Origin: Desulfamplus sp.
GTDB taxonomy: Bacteria; Desulfobacterota; Desulfobacteria; Desulfobacterales; Desulfobacteraceae
Length of the DNA stretch: 35,066 nucleotides
Reading direction: 5' to 3'
Assembly (NCBI GenBank): GCA_015231615.1
Contig: JADGBE010000030.1
Span: 1 to 35,066, forward strand
This document shows, piece by piece, positions 25,669 to 33,874 of this stretch. The translations under genes were made by a program, and so were the position numbers. The notes below the pieces were generated by a model, which ran no database searches, was not told the DNA's origin, and saw nothing but the letters and a program-made list of their open reading frames with translations. Positions within the stretch are counted from its first letter, which is position 1; each line of letters starts with the position of its first letter.

Positions 25669-26796
25669 TTATTTGAATGGTAACTCAAACCAAAAAGTGC
25701 TGCCTTTCTCAACCTCACTTTCAACGCCTACACGTCCGCCGCTTGCTTCAACCGCCAATTTACAAAAGGTCATGCCAAGCCCTGATGAATGAACTTTATT
25801 TTGTTTACGAGCTTCTACTTGAAAAAATTTATCAAATATTTTTTCATGGTATTCCGATGGAATACCACACCCATTGTCTGAAATAGAGACACGAACTTTA
25901 TCACCATTTACAGATTCAATATTGACAATGATCTTCCCACTTTCATCATCTGTAAACTTGATAGCGTTATCTATGAAATTTTGGCATACACGCTGAACCA
26001 TGTTGGAATCTGCTGCTATCATAAAGGTCTCCTCTGCTGAAACCAATATGATGTCTCGTCCCTTTTTAATAACGTCAAACATTTTAATAGTTTGCTTTAC
26101 AATATCTATAAGATTAACTTTTGAAATATTAAGATTCATCTTACCATCCTCCATCTTGCTTATATCAAGCAAGAGTGCAACCATGTCCATCAACTTTACA
26201 GCCCCATTTTTAGCCTCACCGATGCAATTATAATCATCTGTTGAATCTGGTTGGAAGTCGATTTCAGCCAGCTCTAAGTTGCCGATGATAGCCATGATCG
26301 GAGATCGCATATCGTGGACAATCATGTGGATCAATCCATCTCTAAGTGTCTGAAGTTCACTGAGTTTCTGATTCTGTTTTTCAAGGTGTCTATTCATCAT
26401 TGCAAGCTCTTTTGCCTGCTTTGCAATGGTTAATTGTGTATTGATTCTTGCTAAAAGAATGGGTTTTGATATTGGTTTTGTGATGTAATCTACACAACCA
26501 AGATGAAATCCTTTGACTTCATCTTCAACGTGGTTCATGGCTGTAATGAAAATTACAGGAATATCAGAGGTTTCATTGTCTTCTTTTAGTTGGCAGCACA
26601 CTTCAACGCCGTCCATTTCAGGCATCATTATGTCAAGCAGCATCATATCAGGTCTGACTTTTCTGCATACCTCAAGAGCCTCTTTCCCATTAACTGCAAA
26701 CGATAAAAGGTAATGCTGCTTGAGCATCTGCTGAATAAGTTTACGGTTATTTGCCTCATCATCAACTACAAGTATTCTGGATTTTTCGTTAGACAT
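25669..26796 (-). CDS. REC-histidine kinase (soluble)
   Basis: This 375-residue protein has REC at 5-125 ([10 protein letters not shown]; acceptor D55 in [11 protein letters not shown]; Lys in [10 protein letters not shown]). A coiled coil and HisKA follow, with H161 in MIVHDMRSPIMAI. The HATPase has NFIDNAIKFTDDE, DNGCGIP and SSGLGMTFC. The HDMRSP form of the H-box differs from the SHEIRTP box of the other kinases in the cluster, so the kinase half has a separate origin although the REC half is a near copy of its neighbour. A strong AAAGGAAG site precedes the ATG. No output or HPt domain is present. The gene lies 48 nt after the TorS-like kinase gene. Confidence 0.92.
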   Translation of the reverse strand: MSNEKSRILVVDDEANNRKLIQQMLKQHYLLSFAVNGKEALEVCRKVRPDMMLLDIMMPEMDGVEVCCQLKEDNETSDIPVIFITAMNHVEDEVKGFHLGCVDYITKPISKPILLARINTQLTIAKQAKELAMMNRHLEKQNQKLSELQTLRDGLIHMIVHDMRSPIMAIIGNLELAEIDFQPDSTDDYNCIGEAKNGAVKLMDMVALLLDISKMEDGKMNLNISKVNLIDIVKQTIKMFDVIKKGRDIILVSAEETFMIAADSNMVQRVCQNFIDNAIKFTDDESGKIIVNIESVNGDKVRVSISDNGCGIPSEYHEKIFDKFFQVEARKQNKVHSSGLGMTFCKLAVEASGGRVGVESEVEKGSTFWFELPFK

Positions 26797-26844
26797 GCGA
26801 TGCTTCCTTTACTTATTCCTAATTTGTTTAAATCGGAATTGGTT

Positions 26845-29800
26845 TTAAATCTGATTTGTTTCCAATCTGGTTATGAGTTTTTCCAGCTCTTTTTCAGCAC
26901 CACCAAAATCAAGGTCATCAACACATTTCTTTATGGATTTAAGATGTTCAGGTAATATGTGTTGCTCAAGATCATCAAGTAATGGCTCAATGCCATCTGT
27001 GCTATATTGTTCTATATTTTCTTTTAACTGATTAATAATTGATCTGACTGCATCTATATTTTTTATGTTTTTCCTTTTATCTACTTTCTCATCTAATGTT
27101 TCTTCGTCTGTCTCTGCTGCAAAATCCGTTACATCTATTTGATCACTCTTTTTTAAATATTTAGATTTTAATAACTCTATCTCATTTAAAGTGTTTTCTA
27201 AAGATTTGGAGAGAATAGGAATTGTGTTTTTTATATCTGTAATGGATGATTTATGAAGTGCTAAATTGATTTGGGTTGCAATTTGAGCTAACTCTTTAAG
27301 AGATAGATTTGCAGCAACTCCTTTTATAGCATGGGTGATTTTATATGCTTCCTCAATATCAGCCTTTTTTTCCTCAATATTTGCCTTTTCTTGGTCAGCA
27401 TCAGCCTTGTCTTTTGCGTTATCTGTAATCTTATTATCAAATTTATCAAAATTTATCAGCCTTTCAATTTCGGGTATAATATTTCCATAATCATCAGCAA
27501 ATTTACTTAATGCTTCAATGTAAATTGAAATATCTTGCCATCTTTCTAAACCATCTTCAAAATCTACATATTGAGATAACTGAGGCGGGTTTGATTTACT
27601 AATTGATTCTGCTTTTTTAATTAATTCTGAACCGTTTGTATCTAAACTTGAAAATTCTAAACCCGAAGGTTCAGAATTTGGAATATATTTATCCATTGTT
27701 TTTGCAAGTTCGTTAAAATCAATTGGCTTGCCAACAAAAGAGTCCATACCAGTAGTAATAAATCGCTTAATTTCATCTTTCATCACACTTGCGGTTAGAG
27801 CAACTATTGGAATATGTCCACCTCTAACCTCTTCTATTTGACGAATTTTAATAGTAGCTTCAATTCCGTCCATCTCAGGCATGTGGACATCCATTAAAAT
27901 TATATCAAAATTTCCCTTCTCAAAAGCCTTGACTGCCTCTAACCCATTCTTTGCAATGGTTATATCGTGTCCTTGAAGTTTTAACCGAGTTCTAACTAAA
28001 AGTGCGTTTGCCTCAACATCTTCTGCAACAAGTATCTTAAAAGTGCGAAAAGAGTTAAAAGAGCTACCAGAGCCTAAAGATCGACCACCAATTAAAGGTG
28101 TGCCACCCAAAGATGTTAAACTGATCTCTGAAATTGCTGATGGTTCATCAACCTTTAATAGTGGTAGAGTAAAGTGAAAAACAGTTCCTTTACCCTCTTG
28201 GCTCTCTACCCATATTTGACCGTTCATAAGTTCCACAATCTGCTTTGATATGGTTGTTCCTAAACCAGTCCCGCCATATTTTCTTGTGGTTGAGCTATCT
28301 GCTTGAGTAAATGGTTCAAAAATATTGGCAATGCGATCTGGTGCAATCCCAATTCCTGTATCTTCAATAGTAAAGTGAGCTATTAAACTATTTTCTATAG
28401 GTTTATTTAGATCGGCTATCCCATCTTGCACTATAATATCATCTGGCATAATCTTTAATTTTACATTGCCGTTATGGGTAAATTTAATGGCATTTCCAAC
28501 AAGATTTATTATAACCTGCCTTATCCTTAAAGCATCTCCAGAAAAGACACAAGATAGGCTGTCATGGATACTGTAACTAAACGCAACTCCTTTTTCGCGA
28601 GCTTTTATATCCATGATTTGAAATATCTGTTCAATTAACCTGTTCAAACTAAACTCAACATTCTCAATTATAACTTTGCCACTCTCAAGTTTGTTCATAT
28701 CAAGAATATCGTTTATCAAAGAGAGTAAACCTTTAGCAGAGCTATGTGCAGTAGAGAGCTGTTTTCGTTGGTCATTTGTAAGAGAGCCATCTTCAAGCAC
28801 AAGCTCTAAAAATCCCAAAACAGAGTTCATTGGAGTTCTTATTTCATGGCTCATATTTGCAAGAAACTGACTTTTTATTCTATTTGCCCGTTCTGCTTCA
28901 ACAACTGCCTGTTGAATTGCAATATCACGATTTTTAAGTGTGCGAGTAGTAAGGATTGCTACAAGAATTGATAAAAGGCAGCTTACAAGAGATATTGCAA
29001 CTAACACAGCAACACCCATAAGTCTTCGCTTACTTACCAATTCAGCCTGATGATGAAGATTTTGCTGAACCTGTTTTACAATTATCTCAATCTGTTGAGA
29101 CAAGGTCTTTGCCTCCTGCCTGCCTTGATTCAAAAGTGAGATAATAGCAACCTCTTTTTCAATCTCCTTGCGTCTAATATCAAAGGGATTAAGTCTATTC
29201 TTTGCAATTTCAGTAAAGCTCTTTTCTATTCGGCTAAGGTTGACACTTAATATGGGATTACGTTTTGAAAGCTCACTTTTATCAAATTTTTTTAATGCCT
29301 GAAGAAAGACGTTTAAAGAGCGGCTTGCACGATTTTCAAGAGGAAATATATCATCAGAGGTGGCAACATGAAGAGCCATATTTAAAAGACTTATAAGCAA
29401 AGCACTTTCTGCCTTTATATCTAAGGCGATCTGGAGAGGTTCAAGAGCTGTGTCTGTGAATATATTGATAAAAGAGCGTATCTCTTCAGGATTATCTCTT
29501 TGATCAATATTTTGAGTAATCATACGGGCAGTTCTTTTCCCGAGAAGTTTTGTTAAAGAGGTTGTTCCCCAGATAAGAGGTCCAAGAGTGTCATCAAGGT
29601 CAGCTTGAAGTTTTAATAGGTTATCAAGTATCTCATGCCTGCTTTTACTCAAATCAAATTTTTCTTTAACAATCTCACGTAAAGAGGTCTCAATTACAGC
29701 AACTTTTTCTAAACTATTTTCAACTTCTGCAAGGGTGTGTGGATCACCCATTTTATAGAGACCTTGAAGATCGATTCTATTCTCTTTCATGTGTTTTTCA

Positions 29801-30078
29801 AATTCAACATAGATATTTTTTATCTCATCGTCTTTTGAAGCAGCAGCAAGGGCGGGCGCACTTGCTGCAATAAGTGCTGTTCTTTCAGAAAGACGCATTG
29901 CTGCAAGTGTTGCGGGAAAGGTCTCTTTCTCTGTGGTTTTTATAACTTGTCCAAGATTATAAAGGATATAAATCCCAAAACTTGATGCCACAACAACAAG
30001 TATAAAGATAAAGGCAAAGGCACTATTTAGCTTTATGTAAAAACTTTCGGTCTGTTTTGGAGCTATTTTCATTACCAT
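26845..30078 (-). CDS. Membrane hybrid histidine kinase, TorS-like (sensor-HisKA-HATPase-REC-HPt)
   Basis: I place the start at ATG 30078 (1077 residues). The frame stays open to an ATG at 30159, but that start would overlap the end of the preceding gene. TM1 is at about 21-41 and TM2 at about 353-377. They flank a long all-helical periplasmic domain of about 310 residues that resembles the TorS-type sensor bundle. HisKA has H411 ([18 protein letters not shown]). The HATPase has [20 protein letters not shown] and GGTGLGTT. REC (about 680-800) has IILMDVHMPEMDG, and HPt has H916 (THAIKGVAAN). A repeat-rich KADADQEKANIEEKKADIEE linker precedes the HPt. About 160 residues follow the HPt His. No clear HAMP domain is seen. 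A ribose-type binding protein gene sits directly upstream, as TorT does for TorS. Confidence 0.9.
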   Translation of the reverse strand: MVMKIAPKQTESFYIKLNSAFAFIFILVVVASSFGIYILYNLGQVIKTTEKETFPATLAAMRLSERTALIAASAPALAAASKDDEIKNIYVEFEKHMKENRIDLQGLYKMGDPHTLAEVENSLEKVAVIETSLREIVKEKFDLSKSRHEILDNLLKLQADLDDTLGPLIWGTTSLTKLLGKRTARMITQNIDQRDNPEEIRSFINIFTDTALEPLQIALDIKAESALLISLLNMALHVATSDDIFPLENRASRSLNVFLQALKKFDKSELSKRNPILSVNLSRIEKSFTEIAKNRLNPFDIRRKEIEKEVAIISLLNQGRQEAKTLSQQIEIIVKQVQQNLHHQAELVSKRRLMGVAVLVAISLVSCLLSILVAILTTRTLKNRDIAIQQAVVEAERANRIKSQFLANMSHEIRTPMNSVLGFLELVLEDGSLTNDQRKQLSTAHSSAKGLLSLINDILDMNKLESGKVIIENVEFSLNRLIEQIFQIMDIKAREKGVAFSYSIHDSLSCVFSGDALRIRQVIINLVGNAIKFTHNGNVKLKIMPDDIIVQDGIADLNKPIENSLIAHFTIEDTGIGIAPDRIANIFEPFTQADSSTTRKYGGTGLGTTISKQIVELMNGQIWVESQEGKGTVFHFTLPLLKVDEPSAISEISLTSLGGTPLIGGRSLGSGSSFNSFRTFKILVAEDVEANALLVRTRLKLQGHDITIAKNGLEAVKAFEKGNFDIILMDVHMPEMDGIEATIKIRQIEEVRGGHIPIVALTASVMKDEIKRFITTGMDSFVGKPIDFNELAKTMDKYIPNSEPSGLEFSSLDTNGSELIKKAESISKSNPPQLSQYVDFEDGLERWQDISIYIEALSKFADDYGNIIPEIERLINFDKFDNKITDNAKDKADADQEKANIEEKKADIEEAYKITHAIKGVAANLSLKELAQIATQINLALHKSSITDIKNTIPILSKSLENTLNEIELLKSKYLKKSDQIDVTDFAAETDEETLDEKVDKRKNIKNIDAVRSIINQLKENIEQYSTDGIEPLLDDLEQHILPEHLKSIKKCVDDLDFGGAEKELEKLITRLETNQI

Positions 30079-30121
30079 AATGTTTTTGCAATATCCACAG
30101 GACAGAGTGTTCAATCTATTT

Positions 30122-31099
30122 CTAAAGAAGACCGTTTTTTTTAAGAATCTCAGCGGCATTAGTTGAATCTATTACCATTGTCGGCAGAACTACATTTGGA
30201 GCTATCTTTTCGCCTTTAAGAAGTTTCATTGCTTGACGGATACCTTCAGCACCCGGGGTCATGTAAAGAAATGTGGCTGTAAGATTTCCCTGATTAACCC
30301 ACTTTATACCTTCGGCTGGAATTGCATCTATCCCAAGGAACATTATCTCTTTTTCTCTGCCCATATCTTTTGCAGCAAGAAATGCACCATAAGCCATAGG
30401 ATCGTTGTGGGCATAGACAAGATCAATTTTATCAAATTTTTCAAGAGCATCAGCCATTATGTCGTAAGCTAAATCTTGTTTCCAATCCCCGTCTTTTGGA
30501 GGAATAAGATTTTTAATTCCCTTTTCTTGTCTAATTGATTCAGCAAATCCTGAATGTCTGTCTTGTGCTGGAGTTGCTGCCATTCCTCCCCATATCTCAA
30601 CAATATTTCCCTTTGCTTTACCTTTGCCTCCAAGCCTTTTAACAGCGTATTCGCCAGCAGTTCTGCCAATCAGCTTGTTATCTCCGCCTATAAACTGGGT
30701 ATATTTTTTGTTTGATAGATCACGATCCAAAACAATAACTGGGATATTGTGATCCATAGCTTTATTTACAACAGGAGTTAAATCTTGAGCAACCTTAGGC
30801 GAAATTAGAATTACATCAACTTTACGTGAGATAAACTCCTCAACATCTGCAATCTGTTTTTGGGCATCGTCAAGCCCGTCTCTGACCAAAAGTTCAATCT
30901 CAGGGTATTTGTCAGCCTCTATGCGAAGCTCTTTATTAAAGAGTAACCTCCAAGGCTCTGTGATGGTTGCTTGAGAAAAACCAATTGTATATTTGGCTTT
31001 TGTTTCTACTTTTGCGTCCACTGCAAAACAATTATTCTCAAATTTTGTAATCATGCAAAACAGACTAAATACTACCATCAAAACTATTCTTCTTTTCAT
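30122..31099 (-). CDS. Periplasmic binding protein, type 1 (ribose/TorT-like)
   Basis: The gene encodes 325 residues from ATG 31099, chosen because AAGGAG precedes it and the protein then begins with a normal signal peptide (MKRRIVLMVVFSLFCMI). The mature part is a type 1 periplasmic-binding fold like RbsB/YtfQ: YTIGFSQATITEPWR, ISRKVDVILISPK, IPVIVLDRDL, FIGGDNKLIG and AHNDPMAYGAFLAAKDMG. It binds small ligands, typically sugars or autoinducer-like compounds. No permease or ATPase is beside it. The next gene is a TorS-like kinase, so it more likely presents a ligand to the sensor than feeds a transporter. The ligand is unknown. Confidence 0.88.
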   Translation of the reverse strand: MKRRIVLMVVFSLFCMITKFENNCFAVDAKVETKAKYTIGFSQATITEPWRLLFNKELRIEADKYPEIELLVRDGLDDAQKQIADVEEFISRKVDVILISPKVAQDLTPVVNKAMDHNIPVIVLDRDLSNKKYTQFIGGDNKLIGRTAGEYAVKRLGGKGKAKGNIVEIWGGMAATPAQDRHSGFAESIRQEKGIKNLIPPKDGDWKQDLAYDIMADALEKFDKIDLVYAHNDPMAYGAFLAAKDMGREKEIMFLGIDAIPAEGIKWVNQGNLTATFLYMTPGAEGIRQAMKLLKGEKIAPNVVLPTMVIDSTNAAEILKKNGLL

Positions 31100-31151
31100 T
31101 TTTTTCTCCTTACCTGATCTAAATTTTAAATTTGGTTTCTGATTTGGATTT

Positions 31152-31184
31152 AGATTTGACAATTTTTCAAAAATTGTCAAATCT
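31152..31184. repeat. 33-bp palindrome, copy 3
   Basis: AGATTTGACAATTTTT (31152-31167) and its perfect complement (31169-31184) flank a single C. Compared with copies 1 and 2, the C-to-T change in the left arm is matched by G-to-A in the right arm. It lies in the leader of the type 1 binding-protein gene, about 45 nt downstream of the family 1 binding-protein stop. Confidence 0.85.
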
Positions 31185-31230
31185 TGTCAAAAGGACTAAA
31201 TCAAATAGGTAGTAGAATTAGAACATAAAA

Positions 31231-32754
31231 TCAGTTACTTAAACCCATTGAGGCTCTATATATCTTTTTTTGATTTTCGCGTCCTAAACGATCTGTTATC
31301 TTCTCCCACTCAAGAGCAACTTTATCCATACCCTGCTTTATCTTCTGTTTACCGTTAATTATTGCAGTAAGTTCAGACTCTAAAACCTTAATATATTCAT
31401 CATATCCAAGTATTCGCAAATCAAGAGCAGCATAGGGTGAGTCAAGACTTGCCTTTAAGACACTTAAAAACTCTGATGCTGCACGAGGTGAAAACGCTTT
31501 GCTCCACTCATCAAGAGCAAAAAAATGAGAATAACGGTATGGATTTATTCCTGTTCCGCTCTTTACAACATCATGGAGACTATTTTCAGGATTTGAGAAC
31601 CACATAATATAATCCCAAGCAGCATCTTTATTTGCACTATTTACTGGAACGCTTGCCACCCAACCACCAAACGCAAGAAATGGTGCTTGAAAAACATTTT
31701 TTTGTTTCTCCCATTTTTGGGTTTTGTTATTCCATATCTCTTTGGTTCCGGGCAGAACAAAATAGCCAACTTTATCAACTATTTTTGAGATTTTAGGGTC
31801 TGCTGATATTTGTGCAGTATCACCCCAATCAAGTGTCATGGCAGTTTTTCCCTCTATAAATGCCATTCGGCTATCAACAATATTATAATTGATTGCATCA
31901 GGTGGGCAAAATTTAAGAATTTCAATATATTCAGTAAGTGCACGTATCCAAGCCTCATTATTTACCTGTGCTTTCATTGTATCTGGATCAAAGAATTGAC
32001 TTCCTGGGTAGTCTGGGTGGTTTATATATGCTGAAACTCTGCTAAAGAGATCCCAATAAGATTGACCTCCATGAGCAAAAGGTTCTGATGTTCCATAGAT
32101 TGGTTTGTCTAAAATTTGCTTCTCTTTATCAGAATTAAAACCTGTGAAAAATTCTGCAATATCACGGTATTGACTCCAAGTTTCAGGAGGAGATAATTCA
32201 TAGCCATATTTTTGTTTAAAATCATTTCTGTTTTTAGTATCTGCAAATAGGTCTTTGCGATAATAACCATTAAAAAGATCGCCATCTACAGTAACTGCAA
32301 TCCATTTACCTTCCCATAGCATAAGTCTATCACGGTAAGTTGTGTGAACATCATCAAAAGTTTCGCTTTCAGTAAGCTCGATAGGTAATGGAGAAAGGAA
32401 ATTATGAAAATCTCCAACCCATGAAGAAGCATATAAAATTACATCAAATTGAGATGGCTTTGTGGAAATTCCCTTTTTAAATTCTTGATAAAGTTCTCCA
32501 AAAGGATATTTTTTTACAACTGCTTTGCCCCCTGTTTTTTTTTCCCAACTCTTTGCATGTTCTGTAGCTGGTGCACCAATTGCTGGGGCATCTTGAACTC
32601 CTATGACAATGGTTCTTGATTCAAAACTATTCACATCTGCTATTACAAGATGAGGATATAAAGTAATTAGAAATATAGATGTGAACATGAACATCGACAC
32701 TATAGAAGCCATTGGCGACATAAAAATAGAAGTTTTCCTGTTTTCTTTAACCAT
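31231..32754 (-). CDS. Extracellular solute-binding protein, family 1
   Basis: This 507-residue protein has a long N-terminal signal segment (about 17-40: IVSMFMFTSIFLITLYPHLVIA). The body follows the family 1 (maltose/multiple-sugar type) binding-protein pattern: KSWEKKTGGKAVVKKYPFGEL, FDVILYASSWVGDF, GKTAMTLDWGDTAQI, then PGTKEIWNNK and AFGGWVASVPVNSANKDAAW. AAGGAG lies about 7 nt before the ATG. It heads the signalling run after a 377-nt spacer. No transporter membrane or ATPase gene follows in either direction within the window. It may be an orphan receptor for the same sensory module, or may work with transporter parts encoded elsewhere. Confidence 0.88.
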   Translation of the reverse strand: MVKENRKTSIFMSPMASIVSMFMFTSIFLITLYPHLVIADVNSFESRTIVIGVQDAPAIGAPATEHAKSWEKKTGGKAVVKKYPFGELYQEFKKGISTKPSQFDVILYASSWVGDFHNFLSPLPIELTESETFDDVHTTYRDRLMLWEGKWIAVTVDGDLFNGYYRKDLFADTKNRNDFKQKYGYELSPPETWSQYRDIAEFFTGFNSDKEKQILDKPIYGTSEPFAHGGQSYWDLFSRVSAYINHPDYPGSQFFDPDTMKAQVNNEAWIRALTEYIEILKFCPPDAINYNIVDSRMAFIEGKTAMTLDWGDTAQISADPKISKIVDKVGYFVLPGTKEIWNNKTQKWEKQKNVFQAPFLAFGGWVASVPVNSANKDAAWDYIMWFSNPENSLHDVVKSGTGINPYRYSHFFALDEWSKAFSPRAASEFLSVLKASLDSPYAALDLRILGYDEYIKVLESELTAIINGKQKIKQGMDKVALEWEKITDRLGRENQKKIYRASMGLSN

Positions 32755-33131
32755 TTAATTCTCCTTATTTATTAGAATGTTTGCAAAACTTGAATTTACG
32801 ATTTTAGTGTATTAGATAGATGGTTAGTCAAATACTAAAAAAAGATGGGCTTATCAATAGATTGATTTAATATATGAAGGATTTTGAGGGGAAAAATTTA
32901 CAACTACAGAGCTTCTATGCTGATTGAAAAGGCTCTATTTTCGTAGCCAGAGCGTAAAAAAATCAGGTAGTGTTCCTGTTATGTTGTCGCAAAGAGTCAA
33001 CATATTGATTTTAAAGATTCTTTAGATATATAACAACATATCAAGAACACTATCCCTTCAAGTGTGAAACTAATCAAGAACTATAAAATGAGCGAAATAG
33101 AAATACAGGACTACCAGCGAGTTATGGTTTT
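32755..33131. other. 377-bp spacer before the signalling run
   Basis: No reading frame of note lies here. It contains an 85-bp inverted-repeat element (32968-33052). On the minus strand a TTGACT (about 32831-32836) lies 19 bp before TAAAAT, a weak promoter candidate for the binding-protein gene. Any promoter for the long minus-strand run probably lies here. Confidence 0.5.
32968..33052. repeat. 85-bp inverted-repeat element
   Basis: TAGTGTTCCTGTTATGTTGT (32968-32987) matches the complement of 33033-33052 at 18 of 20 positions across 45 bp. The interior contains a smaller perfect dyad TAAAGA-T-TCTTTA (about 33012-33024). It may be a miniature mobile remnant, or a double hairpin ending transcription from the hydratase gene. 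Confidence 0.6.
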
Positions 33132-33872
33132 TTACTTTTTTAATGTATATGCAATCATCATCTGGTTTCTATCTTCCATCTGAAGAGCTGCTTCTAATCC
33201 AGCACAATCAAGGTTGCAGTTTATTGCCTCTTTTGTCATTCTTATTCCCATAGGATTTTTTTCTGTCATTGTTTTGGCAAGTCCCATTGCAGTTATTATC
33301 ATCTCATCTTTTTCAACAACTCTTGATGCAAAGCCAAGCTCAAGGGCAGTTTTTGAATCTATCCAATTTGCTGTTAAGAGAAATTCATAGGCTCTGCCAG
33401 AACCGATAAGTCTTGGCAGAAAATAGCTTGAAGCCATATCAGCCCCACCAAGACCAATGTTTAGATATGCTGCACAAAATCGTGCGTCTTTTGATAAAAT
33501 TCTTATATCTGATGCCATTGCAAGAGAAAAGCCAATACCTGCGGCTGCCCCATGAATACAAGATATAATTGGTTGAGGAATCTGACGCATAGCAAGAAAC
33601 ATACGGCTCATTCTTGCTTGTGCTTCGTATGCTTTTATTGGTTTCATTGCAAAGATTTCAGGTCCGTAAGTCTCCATATCAAGCCCTGCACAAAATCCCT
33701 TTGCCTCTCCACCGTCAAGTATAAGAACAGTTGTTTCATCATCATATCTTAATTGGTTCAAAAGCTCTTCAAACTCCTGAACAGTTTTAAAATCAAAGGC
33801 ATTGTATTTTGTTGGACGGTTTAAAGTTATAAATCCAATTTTTCCATCTTTTTTAAATTTTATGTTGTCCAT
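33132..33872 (-). CDS. Enoyl-CoA hydratase/isomerase family protein
   Basis: This 246-residue crotonase-fold protein has the oxyanion-hole segments GFCAGLDM (about 60-67) and HGAAAGIGFSLAMASDIRI, and the active-site strip NIGLGGADMASSYFLPRLIG. The strip carries Asp where classical hydratases have Glu144. This is a recognised variant of acyl-CoA hydratase/isomerase proteins whose substrates vary. AAAGGA lies about 6 nt before the ATG, and the gene starts 2 nt after the hsdR stop, so it is read from the restriction operon transcript. No other beta-oxidation gene is near. Confidence 0.88.
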   Translation of the reverse strand: MDNIKFKKDGKIGFITLNRPTKYNAFDFKTVQEFEELLNQLRYDDETTVLILDGGEAKGFCAGLDMETYGPEIFAMKPIKAYEAQARMSRMFLAMRQIPQPIISCIHGAAAGIGFSLAMASDIRILSKDARFCAAYLNIGLGGADMASSYFLPRLIGSGRAYEFLLTANWIDSKTALELGFASRVVEKDEMIITAMGLAKTMTEKNPMGIRMTKEAINCNLDCAGLEAALQMEDRNQMMIAYTLKK

Positions 33873-33874
33873 TT

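Noticed and set aside
30079-30159. Longer start for the TorS-like kinase (27 extra residues)
   Set aside because: It would overlap the end of the binding-protein gene by 38 nt, and the extra residues precede a normal cytoplasmic tip and first TM helix that are complete without them.
32831-32861. Promoter TTGACT...TAAAAT before the family 1 binding-protein gene
   Set aside because: The 19-bp spacer is longer than usual and the match is weak; mentioned only as a possibility in the spacer entry.
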